DNA of 64,000 bases from Inia geoffrensis (Eukaryota; Chordata; Mammalia; Artiodactyla; Iniidae), in NCBI GenBank assembly GCA_036417435.1, contig CM070903.1:81895501-81959500 (forward strand), read 5' to 3'. The notes under the pieces were generated by a model that ran no database searches, had not been told where the DNA came from, and saw only the letters and a list, made by a program, of their open reading frames with translations. Position 1 is the first letter of the stretch. The number at the start of each line of letters is the position of its first letter. Positions 1 through 10,613 of this stretch are shown here, in pieces. Made by a program: the position numbers and the translations under genes.

Positions 1-2840
1 ACAATACATATTATTAACTATAGGCCTGTGGCCCAGTTTTGGTCATACAAAGATGATGTTCCAGAGGACGGTGGAAAAACCAGAGGAAAGAGACCTGGGA
101 GCGCTGAATGGCTGTGTGGGACAGAGTAGTCTTCCAACCTGCCCTGGACTGTTACTTGAGATAGAAATAAATCTATCAAGTCATTATATTGTTGGGTCTT
201 TGTTGCAACAGCTTGCTATTCTACTTGGCACAGGTATCCCACAAAGGAAACAGTTCTGTAAAGAGTCTGGGAAATAAAGGGTATACTAAAAGTATGCAGG
301 TTCTCTTCCTATAGGACTTCTCTGCACCTGGATAAATGTTTCCTTTTCTCATATATATCACAGCTTGAGGGAGAAAATTGCTGATCTCATGTATTCTCTT
401 ACTGTTTCTGAAAAGCACATCTGGAAAATGCTGATTTAGATGATTTCTATTTTCTCTAAATGTTGCATAATGCATGGCCAGTGTTAGTATGCATTCAGAA
501 CACCACCAAATTTTACAGAACCAAGGCTGCCTTTGGTCCAACTACTTCAGTCAGAACATGTTATCTCTAGGCACAACAGGCAATATTATAAAACCATAGA
601 GAATATGAATAATTCTTCCAAAAGTTTTAGGAAAGAAAGTTTTAGGAGATTTTGATCTCATTGTTTTGTATTCTTTCTCATCTAATCAAATGGAAAGATG
701 ACAAATGTTTTACCCACAGAGGAGTTTGGGGTTTTGGGGGTTTTTTTTTTTGTTTTGGTTTGGTTTTTTTGGTCTTACTTTCAAAGGGCTTGAAAAAGGT
801 ACTGCAACCACAGTTCGTGGCTACTGTGTGGAAGGCCCTGGAAGAGCAGGCGCAGTGCCCACGGGGAACAGTGGAAGGACAGAATGGACCTGTCCCAGAA
901 CACCTGGGGACAGCTTCCTCGAACATCAGCAGTGATGACTGATATTGAAATGGCTCCTCTGGCAGCCCAGGAGATTTGTGGAGAGGTTCTTCCTGGGAGG
1001 CCTCGGAGGTTTGAGCACTTCGCATTCTGCCAGCACCATCAAGTGTGGCCATTTTTGTAGATTCATAAAATGATTGAGGTGCAAAAGATTGAGGAAGTTT
1101 GGGGCTATTTCTGTAATGGGCAACTGGCCAGTCAATGATCAAGAGTATTTGAGGGGATCCAAGTGATGTGTTTCCTAAGGCTACTAGTCAAAATCCTGAA
1201 GATTCTTCTGTCCAGATGTAGTTCTTACATATTCTCATTGAGAAATGTATTATTGTGATTGATAAGATAACTGGAGAGACCAAAGGAGAGAAGTCCACTG
1301 GGAAATCTATACATTCAAGACTGACTATCTGAATGTGTATTATAAAAGGTGTGAAAACATACCATCATAGATTATGCAGGACTACACCTTCTTTTGACCT
1401 GGTAGATTGACTTGGTAGATTAGACATGTCCAATGCTGTTAATGCAGCAAAGGGTTCTGTGTGCTTAGAAAATCCCAATCTGTTGATCCACAAGCTTGGA
1501 TTGGATCTAAAAGAGGTTTCCCCCTTTGGGAAAGGACTCCACACAACTTTTCAACGGTTTCTGAATGCAGGTGGAGGATGTTAGGATTGGTTCACCAAGA
1601 GCCCACTCCCACCATCTTGGTCTGCCGAACTCCCCTGAGAGATCCCGCTGCAGGTCCCTCTGCTCTGCTCTGCCTCTTCTGCAGCTGCACTTCACAGCTG
1701 ACTGGTCTCAACCCTCCTCCTTCCCCAGAGATGTTTAAGAAGCAGCAACCGAAAGATGGAGGGGGAGGGACTCACCCCCCAAGAGTGAGCGGGAAGGAGT
1801 GAATGGACCAAGGAATGAGCTGGAGAATTCCAGACATGGCAAGTCAGAGGGTCTTGTAAACTGTGGTTGGAACAGTAAGGTCAGGAAGAGCACTGGCTGA
1901 GGGGTTGCCTCCTAGCCTCTTGCAGACTGGCTATGAGGACCAAAGGAGGCCATATCTGTCAAGCACTGGGGCCAGCCCTTAATGTTAGTGCCCTTCTGAA
2001 CCCTGTGGCCCAGCAGCCTCTGCCAATGCATCCTCCCTGCTGTGCATCACTTCTCTGTCCCTGTGCACAGGATGTCCTCCTTCCTCTCCACCTGAAGAAA
2101 ATGCTTGCTCCAGGAGACCGAGCTCAGAAATCACCCCTTCCTTGACTACATCAGGAAGAGTCAGTGACACGATGCTGTGTCCCCATAGTATATGCCATAC
2201 CATGTTATCTGATGATCTGTTTCCACATTTGTCTCCCGCAATTGGACTGAGAGCTTCTCACTCATCTTTATACCTCCCTGGTTTCTCCTGGTGCCAGCAC
2301 CTTCCTTAGGATGGGGTTGCCCAGGAAATAGATGTTGAATTAAATGAGTGAATACATATGTAAATAAATAAATATTCTTATGGTCAAAAGGGAACAATGT
2401 GGATTGGAAAATAATGCGGGTAGAAGGAAATAAAATTTCCCAAAGATTTGGGGAGAACTTTATTTTAGTGTGCAAATAATAAATATTGTATCCTACCAAT
2501 TTGAAACACTCTACCAAGACAGATACTTTGCTGTTAGGAAAGGGGGCATGAGAGCATGGAACCACCACATAGCTTAGCTTTCTGAATAATTTCGAAGAAG
2601 AACATTGTGTTGGACAGTCGTGCCAAGGAGCCCCTCCCTGACGATGTGTCCCTCAGTCTCTGCCCTTTTTTGGCCACACAAAGGGCTTCTTTGTGGACAC
2701 GCCATTTTGGTTGTCTTGAATTCTACAATTATGTTCCTCTCATGGGAGACACTCCCCAGGTGCCTGCTGACCCACTCCATCCCAGGAACGAATCAGGGGA
2801 CAGAAGACTCAGCCAGATCCCTTGTCCAGTGAAAAGTTAA
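1..2840. other. Intergenic DNA, no gene recognised
   Basis: No reading frame here resembles a known protein, and the open frames are short and lack exon-like boundaries. A T-rich run lies near 740-760. The stretch near 2330-2380 is A/T-rich and looks like the decayed tail of an old retroelement. I see no CpG island, RNA gene or recent SINE. It lies about 18 kb or more upstream of the RFC4 promoter. Confidence 0.6.
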
Positions 2841-2912
2841 AATCAAATCATCTTAACAATTCCCAAACTAAGTAAATCCAAAACTATCTTTAAAACTAAA
2901 CAACTCCAGAGC
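2841..2912. repeat. Short A-rich tract resembling the 3541-4108 tract
   Basis: This segment is rich in the loose motif AAACTAA, for example AAAACTAAACAAC near 2890. The same motif dominates the longer tract at 3541-4108. The two may be parts of one element separated by the GC-richer DNA at 2915-3535. That link is inference. Confidence 0.45.
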
Positions 2913-3540
2913 TCAGGGTGCTGGTTATTAGCCATGATGGCTCAGCTCCCCACCCACCCTCTGCTCTCTGCTTTGTGGTCGGGGCCATTCGCCTCCTTTG
3001 CCAGCTGCTCCCTGTCAGCCTGGGCCAACAGGGCAGAGGAGCAGAGGCTGGCAGAGGGGAGAGGGCTTTGCTCCTCCCTGTGTGCTGGGGTTCCTCTCAG
3101 CATTGCCCTAGCAACTGGCCTTCACCCCGAGAGCCCCAGTGGGTTCCAGGAGCTGCAATTTACCATTTTCCCAACACTTCCATAACCAGCCTCATCACGC
3201 CCCTTCCTCTAGGACCAGCTGGCAGCGCCCCCTCCCCAGAGTTCTGTATCCAGTTCCCGGGCTCGCCTTTGAGTTCCTGGGGCACCTGTCCCATTGGGCA
3301 CTGCCACCCACTCAGAGGGTTACCCCCAGCTATATGGGGCCACCAGCCTCTTCCCTTTGTTCCCTCAGCCCTTGGGCTGGTAGCTGCTTCTTGCAGTTAA
3401 AATTTCCATTATACTCCAATATTTTGGGGTGGGTTTTTTTTTTTGCCTTTTTCGTTCTCTAATAGCCAAGTAACAATTCTTTATTTCAAAGTTTTTCCTT
3501 TATTGTCAGTATTGTGTCTCTATCAGTGTTTGGACCCTGA
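2913..3540. other. GC-richer spacer without a recognised gene
   Basis: The segment is moderately GC-rich and contains overlapping open frames on the + strand (2918-3400 and others). They show no domain, splice pattern or family resemblance, and I treat them as chance frames. It ends in a T-rich run near 3430. Confidence 0.5.
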
Positions 3541-4108
3541 CAGTAACTCTAAAACTAAGCAATTTTTAAAATAAATAAACTTTAAAACTAATTAAGTAAA
3601 AAACAGAAAAAAAATTAATTAAAAAAGTTAAGAAATTGACAATAAATAGCTCTGAAGATAACTTAAAACTAAATATGACCAAATTTTGAGGAAATAAAAA
3701 AACTTGAATTAAATAAGTCTGAAAATAATTCAAAAATAACTAAAAACTAAATCATTCAAATCTAAATAAGTGTAAAACTATATAGCTAAAATTACAGTAA
3801 CTAAACAAGTCACACTGGAAACAAATAACAAAATTAAATAAGTCAAAAGTTAAATAACACAAATAGATAAAAACAAAACTAAAAATAAATAACTCAGAAT
3901 TACAACTGAAGAGTAACTGAAAAACTCACACACCAAGTCTAAAAATAACATTAAGTAAATAATTCTCAAAGCTAATTCGAAAATAACTGAAGATAAGTAA
4001 CTGAAAACGAACTTTGAAAAAAAAATAACTTTGAAAATAAACTGAAAACTACAAAGTCAAATAACTAGAAAACTAAACAGCTAAATAGAAATGAAAAAAC
4101 AGTCCGGA
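3541..4108. repeat. Long A-rich, quasi-repetitive AAACTAA/AATAA tract
   Basis: For about 570 bases the + strand is dominated by A, with recurrent units such as AAACTAAATAA, ATAACT and AAGTAA, and with almost no CpG. The units drift rather than repeating exactly, so this is a degenerate low-complexity or minisatellite-like array. It is not a simple microsatellite or a poly(A) tail. It stops abruptly at about 4105, where CpG-containing GC-rich sequence begins. A degraded A-rich retroelement interior is a possible alternative origin. Confidence 0.6.
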
Positions 4109-4328
4109 GGGATCGATCGCCTGCTGCCGCCGGGAACCACTTTGGGTTCCTCTTAACTCACGTGTCCTTCTCTTCGCTTCCCTCTTTCTCTCCCTGGATG
4201 CTCCCATAGGCCTAATCTTTATGGGTGAGAATCATGAAAAGGAGGGAGAGGGAAGGAGGAGAGGAATAGAGGACAGGAGAAGCTGATGAACAGGAATGAG
4301 GGAAAATATGAAAAGAGGTAAGAAGGAT
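4109..4328. other. Unique-looking spacer between A-rich tract and L1
   Basis: A short CpG-containing stretch (about 4108-4135) sits directly at the edge of the A-rich tract. It is followed by a pyrimidine-rich then purine-rich segment. I recognise no gene. Confidence 0.4.
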
Positions 4329-4900
4329 TCATTGCAGCACTACTTATAATAGGCAGGACATGGAAGCAACCTAAATGACCATCTATGGCTGAATGGATAA
4401 AGAAGATGTGGTGCATATATGCAATGGACTATTACTCAGCCATAAAAAAGAATGAAATTATGACATTTGCAGCAACATGGATGGACCTAGAGATTGTCAC
4501 ACTGAGTGAAGGAAGTCAGACAAAGACAAATATATGATATCGCTTATATGTGGAATTTAAAAAAAAATGGTAGAAATGAACTTATTTACAAAACAGAAAT
4601 AGAATCACAGATGTAGAAAACAAACTTATGGTTACCCGGGGGGAAAGGCGGAGGGATAAATTGGGAGATTGGGATTGACATATACACCCTACTATATATA
4701 AAATAGATAACTAATAATAACCTACTGTTTAGCACAGGGAACTCTATTCAGTACTCTGTAATGACCTATATGAGAAGAGAATCTAAGAAAGAGTGGATAT
4801 ATGTGTATGTATACCTGATTCAGTTTGCTGTACAGCAGAAACTAACAGAACATTGTAAATCAACTATACTCCAATAAAAATTAATTTTAAAAAAAAGAAG
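4329..4900 (+). mobile_element. LINE-1 3' end, 5'-truncated
   Basis: The sequence matches the end of L1 ORF2 and the short 3' UTR typical of cetartiodactyl L1. It includes the conserved stretch about an animal-specific 'ATGGATAAAGAAGATGTGG' segment near 4394 and the late segment ending in CAATAAAAATTAATTTT and an A-rich tail. Only the last roughly 570 bases survive, which is normal 5' truncation. A short AAGAAGGA duplication at both ends is a possible target-site duplication. Confidence 0.85.
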
Positions 4901-5439
4901 GAAAGAAATTTACACTCAGAGCACCGCTCTCTTTTTCTATATCTTCTGCACCTTCACTATCATCAAAGGTTTCCATGGAGATAAACTCCCTACTGGAGCA
5001 ACCTTAGGGAAAGAAAGGGAAGAATTTGGCCGGCCATGGGGGAGAGGGCGTGGGAGGACAGGCCACGCAACGGAATGGGCAGCACCGGTCTCCAGGAACC
5101 CATTCTCGCCATCTCTCCCTCCTCTCCCAGGACTGCACTGCTTCACCTGGGCCGGGAGGAGGGGGCCTGTGATCTCCAGGTTCCTTTTTCCAGCTCAAAA
5201 TTCTGTAACTGTGAGAAGACACGTCCACAGGGTGTTCACAGTCCTACCTCCTTGTCCTCCAAGAAAAGTCATTGTCTTTTTGTGCTTGACGACCTTCCTG
5301 CCTTCCCTCCTTCCCGCCCTCCTTTCTTCCTTACCTCCTTCTCTCCCCTGATTACTGCCCATTTCCCATTTCCTGGGCAGCCTCTGCCAAAAGTCACTGC
5401 TCTCCCCGTGGGAAAATCAGAGGGATGAATACATCGTGC

Positions 5440-5760
5440 CTCTCTCGCCAATGAATTGATTAATTAACCAGTCAGCCACACCATTGTGCACCTGTCACGT
5501 GCCAGGGCTGTTAAAGACACGGCGGGGGGGGGGGGGAACAGCAATGCCCACCAAATTCCGACCCTGCTCTGTGCCTGCTAGGATGTCAGTTATTTGTCAA
5601 AAGTTAAGTCTCACACAACTGTGTAAGGACCTTAGCCCCATTTTACAGATGAGAAACTCACACGAGAGAGGATTAATCACTTGGCCAAGTTCCCTTGGCC
5701 TGTAAACACCGCAGCTGGAATCTACCCCACACTAAAGGTGTGGTCTCCCAAATCAGGTAA
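5440..5760. repeat. MIR/L2-type ancient repeat remnants with a G homopolymer
   Basis: The part near 5620-5700 (CCATTTTACAGATGAGAAAC and neighbouring words) is typical of old MIR or L2 elements. A poly(G) run sits at about 5524-5536. Family assignment is from memory and approximate. Confidence 0.45.
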
Positions 5761-5879
5761 GGGAGGCGAGCATCTGCAGAAAGATCTTGATCTGAGGGAG
5801 CCCCAGGTAGAGCGTCAGCTGAGTCCAGTCCATCCCGCAGGAATCTGAGCACAGGACAGTTTCAGTTCCGCTGAGAATT

Positions 5880-6600
5880 CAGGGGGAGTGGCCTTGTGGG
5901 GGCGTAGGAGCGGAGCGGAAGTAGCCTGCAGTTGGGGTGGGGGGGGCACAGTATCTCCGGGAGCAGGCATCCAGCAAGAGGGAGCTCCCGACCTGCCGCC
6001 CAGAGGGCCCCCCCAGCTGCGTTCGGGGCCCGGGGTCCTCCCCGGAGCAGGGCCGTAGGGGTTGTGCGAGCACGACCGGGAGCAGCCGGGCAGCCGCTTC
6101 CTGGAGGCCTCCAGAGACACTGCCGGACGACGCAGGGGCAAAGCCTGGTTTAACTCCTGCTCCTGGGACGTCGTGGGGCGAGCGGAGGGAGCACGGAGGA
6201 GAAAGTGGCTCTGGGGGCGCCTCCTACCGCCCTCCTCCAGATGTGACTGCAGGGCACCCGCAGTAACCCCGAGACGCCTCTTTAGGGCGGCCATCCCGCG
6301 TGGGCCCCCTTGGACCAGGAGCAGACAGTGAGGACGGAGGGATGGCGGTCTTGCTGGAAAGCTCTTAGGGAGGAACAGAGCAGGAGCTGTTGCGCCCTTG
6401 ACCAGCCCCTGCGTGGATAGAAGAGCTGCGTCTGCAGGGGCCGTGGCCTCAGTGCCCTGGGCAATGCCAGGTGCCAGGGGCCCCAGAGTCGCCCGCTGGG
6501 AGGAGCCTGAGGTGGTAGCGGGGCTGGGCGGCAACCTGGGAACTGAAAGACGTGAGGACGAGGTCAGACATTCCTCGAGGTAAGTGAAACGATGACCTGG
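5880..6600. promoter_or_regulatory. Orphan CpG-rich block (candidate CpG island)
   Basis: By hand count, 5881-6360 contains about 34 CpG in 480 bases at roughly 65 % G+C. That is an observed/expected ratio of about 0.65-0.7, well above the depleted background of the surrounding intergenic DNA. No recognised first exon is attached. A long open frame on the - strand (5815-6534) is low-complexity, rich in Pro/Ala/Ser/Arg, and has no domain; such frames arise easily in GC-rich DNA. The block could be an unannotated lncRNA promoter, an enhancer, or a remnant of a GC-rich retrocopy. RFC4 starts about 14 kb away. Confidence 0.5.
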
Positions 6601-7279
6601 TGCCGGGGCTGCTTCCTCTCTTTCCTGTGGACCCTGCAGGGTGGGGAGTGTGCAGGGGCCTCAGCGGGGCACAGGGCTGGCACAGAGGGGCCCTCGCACA
6701 CTTGGCCACGTTGACTGCATTATTTCAGGATCATCCAGGCCATCATCCCCTGCCTCCAGGTACGGATTTGCCTGGGCTGGAAAGAGGACCAATCCTGCGA
6801 GCACAGTCAAGACCCAGACGCCACCTCCCTGCTGGGGCTGGCGGTGCACATGGGCTCCTCACTGGAGAGGCCACAGCTGGGGCTGGGGCCCCCATTAGTC
6901 TAGAGCAGGGTTTTCCTAATGTGGTAAAATAAGATGTAAAGTTTACATCTTGATACAGTGTACACGCACGCGCAGACACGTTAAAACAAGTTTTATGCAC
7001 TATTACCCTCACTGTGATTGATACTCTTTAACAGTTTGTATTGTGTTCATTCATTTTTATTAATGTTGGTCCAGACCCACTGAGTTGATTTTATGATCTA
7101 CTAATGAGTTAAAACCCACAGTGAGAAAAGCACCTTTCTAGGGCAAAGCAGAGGGAGAAAGAAAGAGGAGCAGAAGGGAAATGGAAGGGACACGGGAAAG
7201 GAAGAACAGAGAAAGAAGACAGGACAGAATGAAGAAGGGGGTGTGTGAGAGGTGGTGGGAGGTCACACAGCTGCCTGCC
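6600..7279. other. Intergenic, no gene recognised
   Basis: GC content declines from the CpG-rich block. From about 6930 the DNA becomes A/T-richer, and 7140-7250 is purine-rich. No recognisable exon or RNA. Confidence 0.5.
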
Positions 7280-7290
7280 ATGATGTCCTT

Positions 7291-7500
7291 TTTTTTTTTT
7301 TTTTTTTCCGGTATGCAGCCCTCTCACTGCTGTAGCCCCTCCCGTTGCGGAGCACAGGCTCCAGACACGCAGGCTCAGCGGCCATGGCTCACGGGCCCAG
7401 CCGCTCTGCAGCATGTGGGATCCTCCCGGACCGGGACACGAACCCGTGTCCCCTGCATCGGCAGGCGGACTCTCAACCACTGCGCCACCAGGGAAGCCCC
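7291..7500 (-). mobile_element. CHR-type SINE, full length
   Basis: tRNA-derived cetacean SINE in reverse orientation, with its A tail as the T run near 7291-7307. It is flanked by a target-site duplication ATGATGTCCTTTT (7280-7290 running into the tail, and 7501-7513). The head contains the usual tRNA-like promoter boxes. Confidence 0.92.
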
Positions 7501-7513
7501 ATGATGTCCTTTT

Positions 7514-8507
7514 GAGGCCATCTGCTCTTACACAACATCCCACTCTATGTGTGTCCTCAGCGCTTCGCTGGACCCTGGGCTGCTTGGTGGCAGGGACAAA
7601 ATCTTTTCCGTTCTGAAAACCCCACAGCTCCTAGCAGAGGAATTCTTTAGAATCAGGCAAAACCTGAGAGAACGTCTCTTAGTCAAATCTTCTCATTTTC
7701 CAGGGGAGGAAGCTGACCTGGAAGGGTCAGCCAGCCAGTCAGTGATTATTCACTACAGTCAGGCCCTGGGCACAGTCAGGATTTGCTCCTGGTGGGTCAC
7801 AAGCATCAGTTTTTCATCCAAAGTGAAGATAACAATATTTTCTTTAGAGGTTTAGTGGGAGGCTTAACATTATGTATATCCATCAAGAACGGTGCCTGAC
7901 ACATCATAGAAGCTTAATAAGTAGCACCTGCCATTATTGTTAGTAGTAACAGGAGTGAAAAACAGTCTCGGAACAGCATTGGCCACTTCAGGTATGCTGC
8001 TGTCACTAAATTTGGGGGGCAGTTTGGCTGCCAACGTCTTCATCCCAGGCAAAATAGAAATCCTCATAGACACCTAAGGAAATGACTTTAGAAATAAAAA
8101 CAGGAAGTTTATGCATACGTACACCAGCAAAAAACTAATTCAAACACATGGGCCTTAACAAATATTCATCTTGGTTACACCAACATTTTATGTTAGGGTA
8201 CATTTTTTACGTGAATGGAACTATTTTATTTCCCCACTGATTTCACCCAGTATTTTGGGGAAGACATAAACTTCAGAGGCTCTGGGCTACTCCCAGTCTG
8301 TGTGCCAAAATAAATGCAGAGTGCTTTGCAGAAATGGGTCTGATAAATGGGAACGGTGGCCAGAAAAATTCATGATGATAAGAACTTGAGAGCATTCTCT
8401 TCCTTCCACAGACAATAGTTGAAACTCACACTTTGTAAATATAAACATTTGAGGGAACTTAGTTTTAATTCTTAATGTTTAGAATACTGAGTTGTTGTTT
8501 TGCTTTT
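7514..8507. other. Intergenic, no gene recognised
   Basis: Ordinary A/T-rich intergenic DNA between two SINEs. The short open frames show no family resemblance. Confidence 0.5.
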
Positions 8508-8521
8508 AAAAAGTTAAGTGA

Positions 8522-8727
8522 GGGCTTCCCTGGTGGCGCAGTGGTTGAGAGTCCGCCTGCCGATGCAGGGGACACGGGTTCATGCCCCAGTCCGGGAAGA
8601 TCCCACATGCTGCGGAGCGGCTGGGCCCGTGAGCCATGGCCGCTGAGCCTGCGCGTCCGGAACCTGTGTTCCGCAGCGGGGGAGGCCACACAGTGAGAGG
8701 CCCACGTACCACAAAAAAAAAAAAAAA
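8522..8727 (+). mobile_element. CHR-type SINE, full length
   Basis: Forward-oriented CHR SINE ending in an A run. The target-site duplication AAAAAGTTAAGTGA (8508-8521) reappears with one difference as AAAAAGTTAAATGA (8728-8741). Confidence 0.92.
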
Positions 8728-8814
8728 AAAAAGTTAAATGAATCTATTAATAAGTGAACTCAGAAGAGAGTTTAAGTTACACTATTCAGAAAACACTTTT
8801 TTTATTCTTCCACT

Positions 8815-8995
8815 TCTTACCTGTATAATATGGGGCAAGTTCCTTCACCTCTCTGTTCCTCTCTTACCTAATTTCCAAAATAGGAATTAAATATGGGACC
8901 TATCAATATTTCATGGGGTTAATGTAGTGATAAGAGAAATACCTATAAAGATTTCAGCATGCCTCTGGCAGACTGTAAGCCTTTAAAAAATGCTA
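8815..8995 (+). repeat. MIR-like ancient SINE fragment
   Basis: The phrase order (GGGCAAGTTCCTTCACCTCT, then an AATAGGAAT-type segment, then a TAATGTAGTGATAAGAG segment) matches the central and 3' part of MIR. Strongly decayed, as expected for this family. Confidence 0.55.
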
Positions 8996-9399
8996 ACTAT
9001 TATGTTTTATAGTTAAAGAAAGAAGAAAGAAAATACTTTTTTGGTAAATTACGGATGTTGACAACAAAAATCTAAGAGCAATTATTTTGTTTGAAATATC
9101 TCTTTTCCCTTCCTGTCCTCTAGATGGCAGAACGAAACCACTTTGGATTCTGCTGGTTGGGAGGCAGCTCTTCCTGCACAGATTTTAAATGGTTAAACTA
9201 TGTTTTGGTTCCTTCCAGATTTTTCTTTCCTCTAATGGAAAAGAAAGGTAAGCATTGTATATGCAAAATTTAGGACCGTTTCTAGCATATCAACAGAGTC
9301 ATTTTGACTAGGGGGCTGGAGTTGCCTTAAAGAAGCCTGGGACCTTGCTTCCTTGCCTTTGGAGAAATATTGGACAGTACCATTGTGATAATGTGAAGG

Positions 9400-9560
9400 T
9401 AAGTACTACCTGAGCCAGGTGCTGTGCTAAGGGCTCCATCTACCTGAATCTTCATAGGAAGACTACAAGGTGTCACCCCCATTTTGTAAAATTAAAGATT
9501 AAGAATTTAAGGCACATTGAGATTAGTTAACTTGACCAAAGGAACAGAGCTGGCTTGAGC
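9400..9560. repeat. MIR/L2-like fragment
   Basis: Contains CCAGGTGCTGTGCTAAG and CCCATTTTGTAAAATTAAAG, the kind of words found in MIR/L2 3' portions. Too decayed for a firm family call. Confidence 0.45.
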
Positions 9561-9949
9561 ACTTGCACTTAACCCTGTGCTACTGCCACCTAAGTGACTG
9601 CTGCCTGGTGGGTGTTAAATCACAGGGCTAATTTCTGCCTAATCTGCCCTAATAGTAACCTAGATCTCAGGAAAGAAGGAGTCTCAGGATTAGTGTAGGT
9701 TACTAGGCTAGATTAGGACCTTTTGCAAAGTTTTGCTTTGCAAACCACAGTTTAAGCTTGTACATTTAGACCAGTATATCTCTGAAGTGTGTATTTCCTT
9801 TTCAAACCAGTCTAGAACCAAGAGGAATCAGAGTTACTAATAATCACTGAGAGGGCATTGGTATCGTTCTTATAAACATCAAAAATTCCTTGCAGTAAGC
9901 TAAGAAAATCAGTAATCAACATGAACTCTCAAAATATGATACTTCTTTT

Positions 9950-10228
9950 TTCTTTTTTTTTTTTTTAATTTATGTATTATTTTTGGCTCTGTTGGATCTT
10001 CGTTGCGGTGCGCGGGCTTTCTCCAGTTGCAGCAAGCGGGGCTTCTCTTGTTGTGGAGCACGGGGTCTAGGCGTGCAGGCTTCAGTAGTTGCGGCACGCA
10101 TGCTCAGTAGTTGTGGCGCACAGGCTTAGTCACTGCGAGGCATGTGGGATCTTCCCGGGCCAGGGCTTGAACCCATGTCCCCTGCATTGGCAGGCGGACT
10201 CCCAACCACTGCGCCACCAGGGAAGCCC
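9950..10228 (-). mobile_element. Older CHR-like SINE, long form
   Basis: Reverse-oriented SINE with the conserved tRNA-like head at the high-coordinate end and a longer, more decayed body than the young CHR copies. Target-site duplication TATGATACTTCTTTT at 9935-9949 and 10229-10243. The divergence suggests an earlier insertion than copies such as 24375-24576. Confidence 0.9.
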
Positions 10229-10354
10229 TATGATACTTCTTTTAAAGGTAAAAACAGTATTTACCCAAGCCAGCAATTTTTTGCATTCTTCATACAGAAG
10301 CTGATTTCAGGCTGAAAGAAAAAAAAAATCAGCACTCAAATTGAAGCCAGTTTT

Positions 10355-10554
10355 GGGGGCTTTTTTTAACATCTTTATTGGAGTATAATTGCTTTACAAT
10401 GGTGTGTTAGTTTCTGCTTTATAGCAAAGTGAATCAACTATACATATACATATATCCCCATATCTCCTCCCTCTTGCGTCTCCCTCTCACCCTCCCTATC
10501 CCACCCCTCTAGGTGGTCACAAAGCACTGAGCTGATCTCCTTGTGCTATGCGGT
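10355..10554 (-). mobile_element. LINE-1 3' end, heavily 5'-truncated
   Basis: Only about 200 bases of L1 3' sequence in reverse orientation (the segment with TCTTTATTGGAGTATAATTG). Flanked by a target-site duplication GAAGCCAGTTTT at 10343-10354 and 10555-10566. Confidence 0.88.
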
Positions 10555-10570
10555 GAAGCCAGTTTTCATT

Positions 10571-10576
<6 letters not shown>

Positions 10577-10611
<35 letters not shown>

Positions 10612-10613
10612 CA
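10577..10613. repeat. (CA)n microsatellite
   Basis: An almost uninterrupted CA run with one internal CG substitution, directly beside the second target-site copy of the L1 insertion. Confidence 0.95.

Noticed and set aside
5815..6534. 239-codon open frame on the - strand
   Set aside because: Low-complexity Pro/Ala/Ser/Arg composition in GC-rich DNA, with no domain, no Kozak or splice context, and long overlapping frames on the other strand. Probably composition-driven.
8475..8696. Recurring open frames with the same peptide ([21 protein letters not shown] or its shadows) at about ten sites
   Set aside because: They are translations of CHR SINE copies in various frames. The shared peptide reflects repeat identity, not a protein family.
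10577..10613. Regularly spaced repeats as a CRISPR array
   Set aside because: These are simple CA dinucleotide repeats in a mammalian genome. There is no repeat-spacer structure anywhere in the window.
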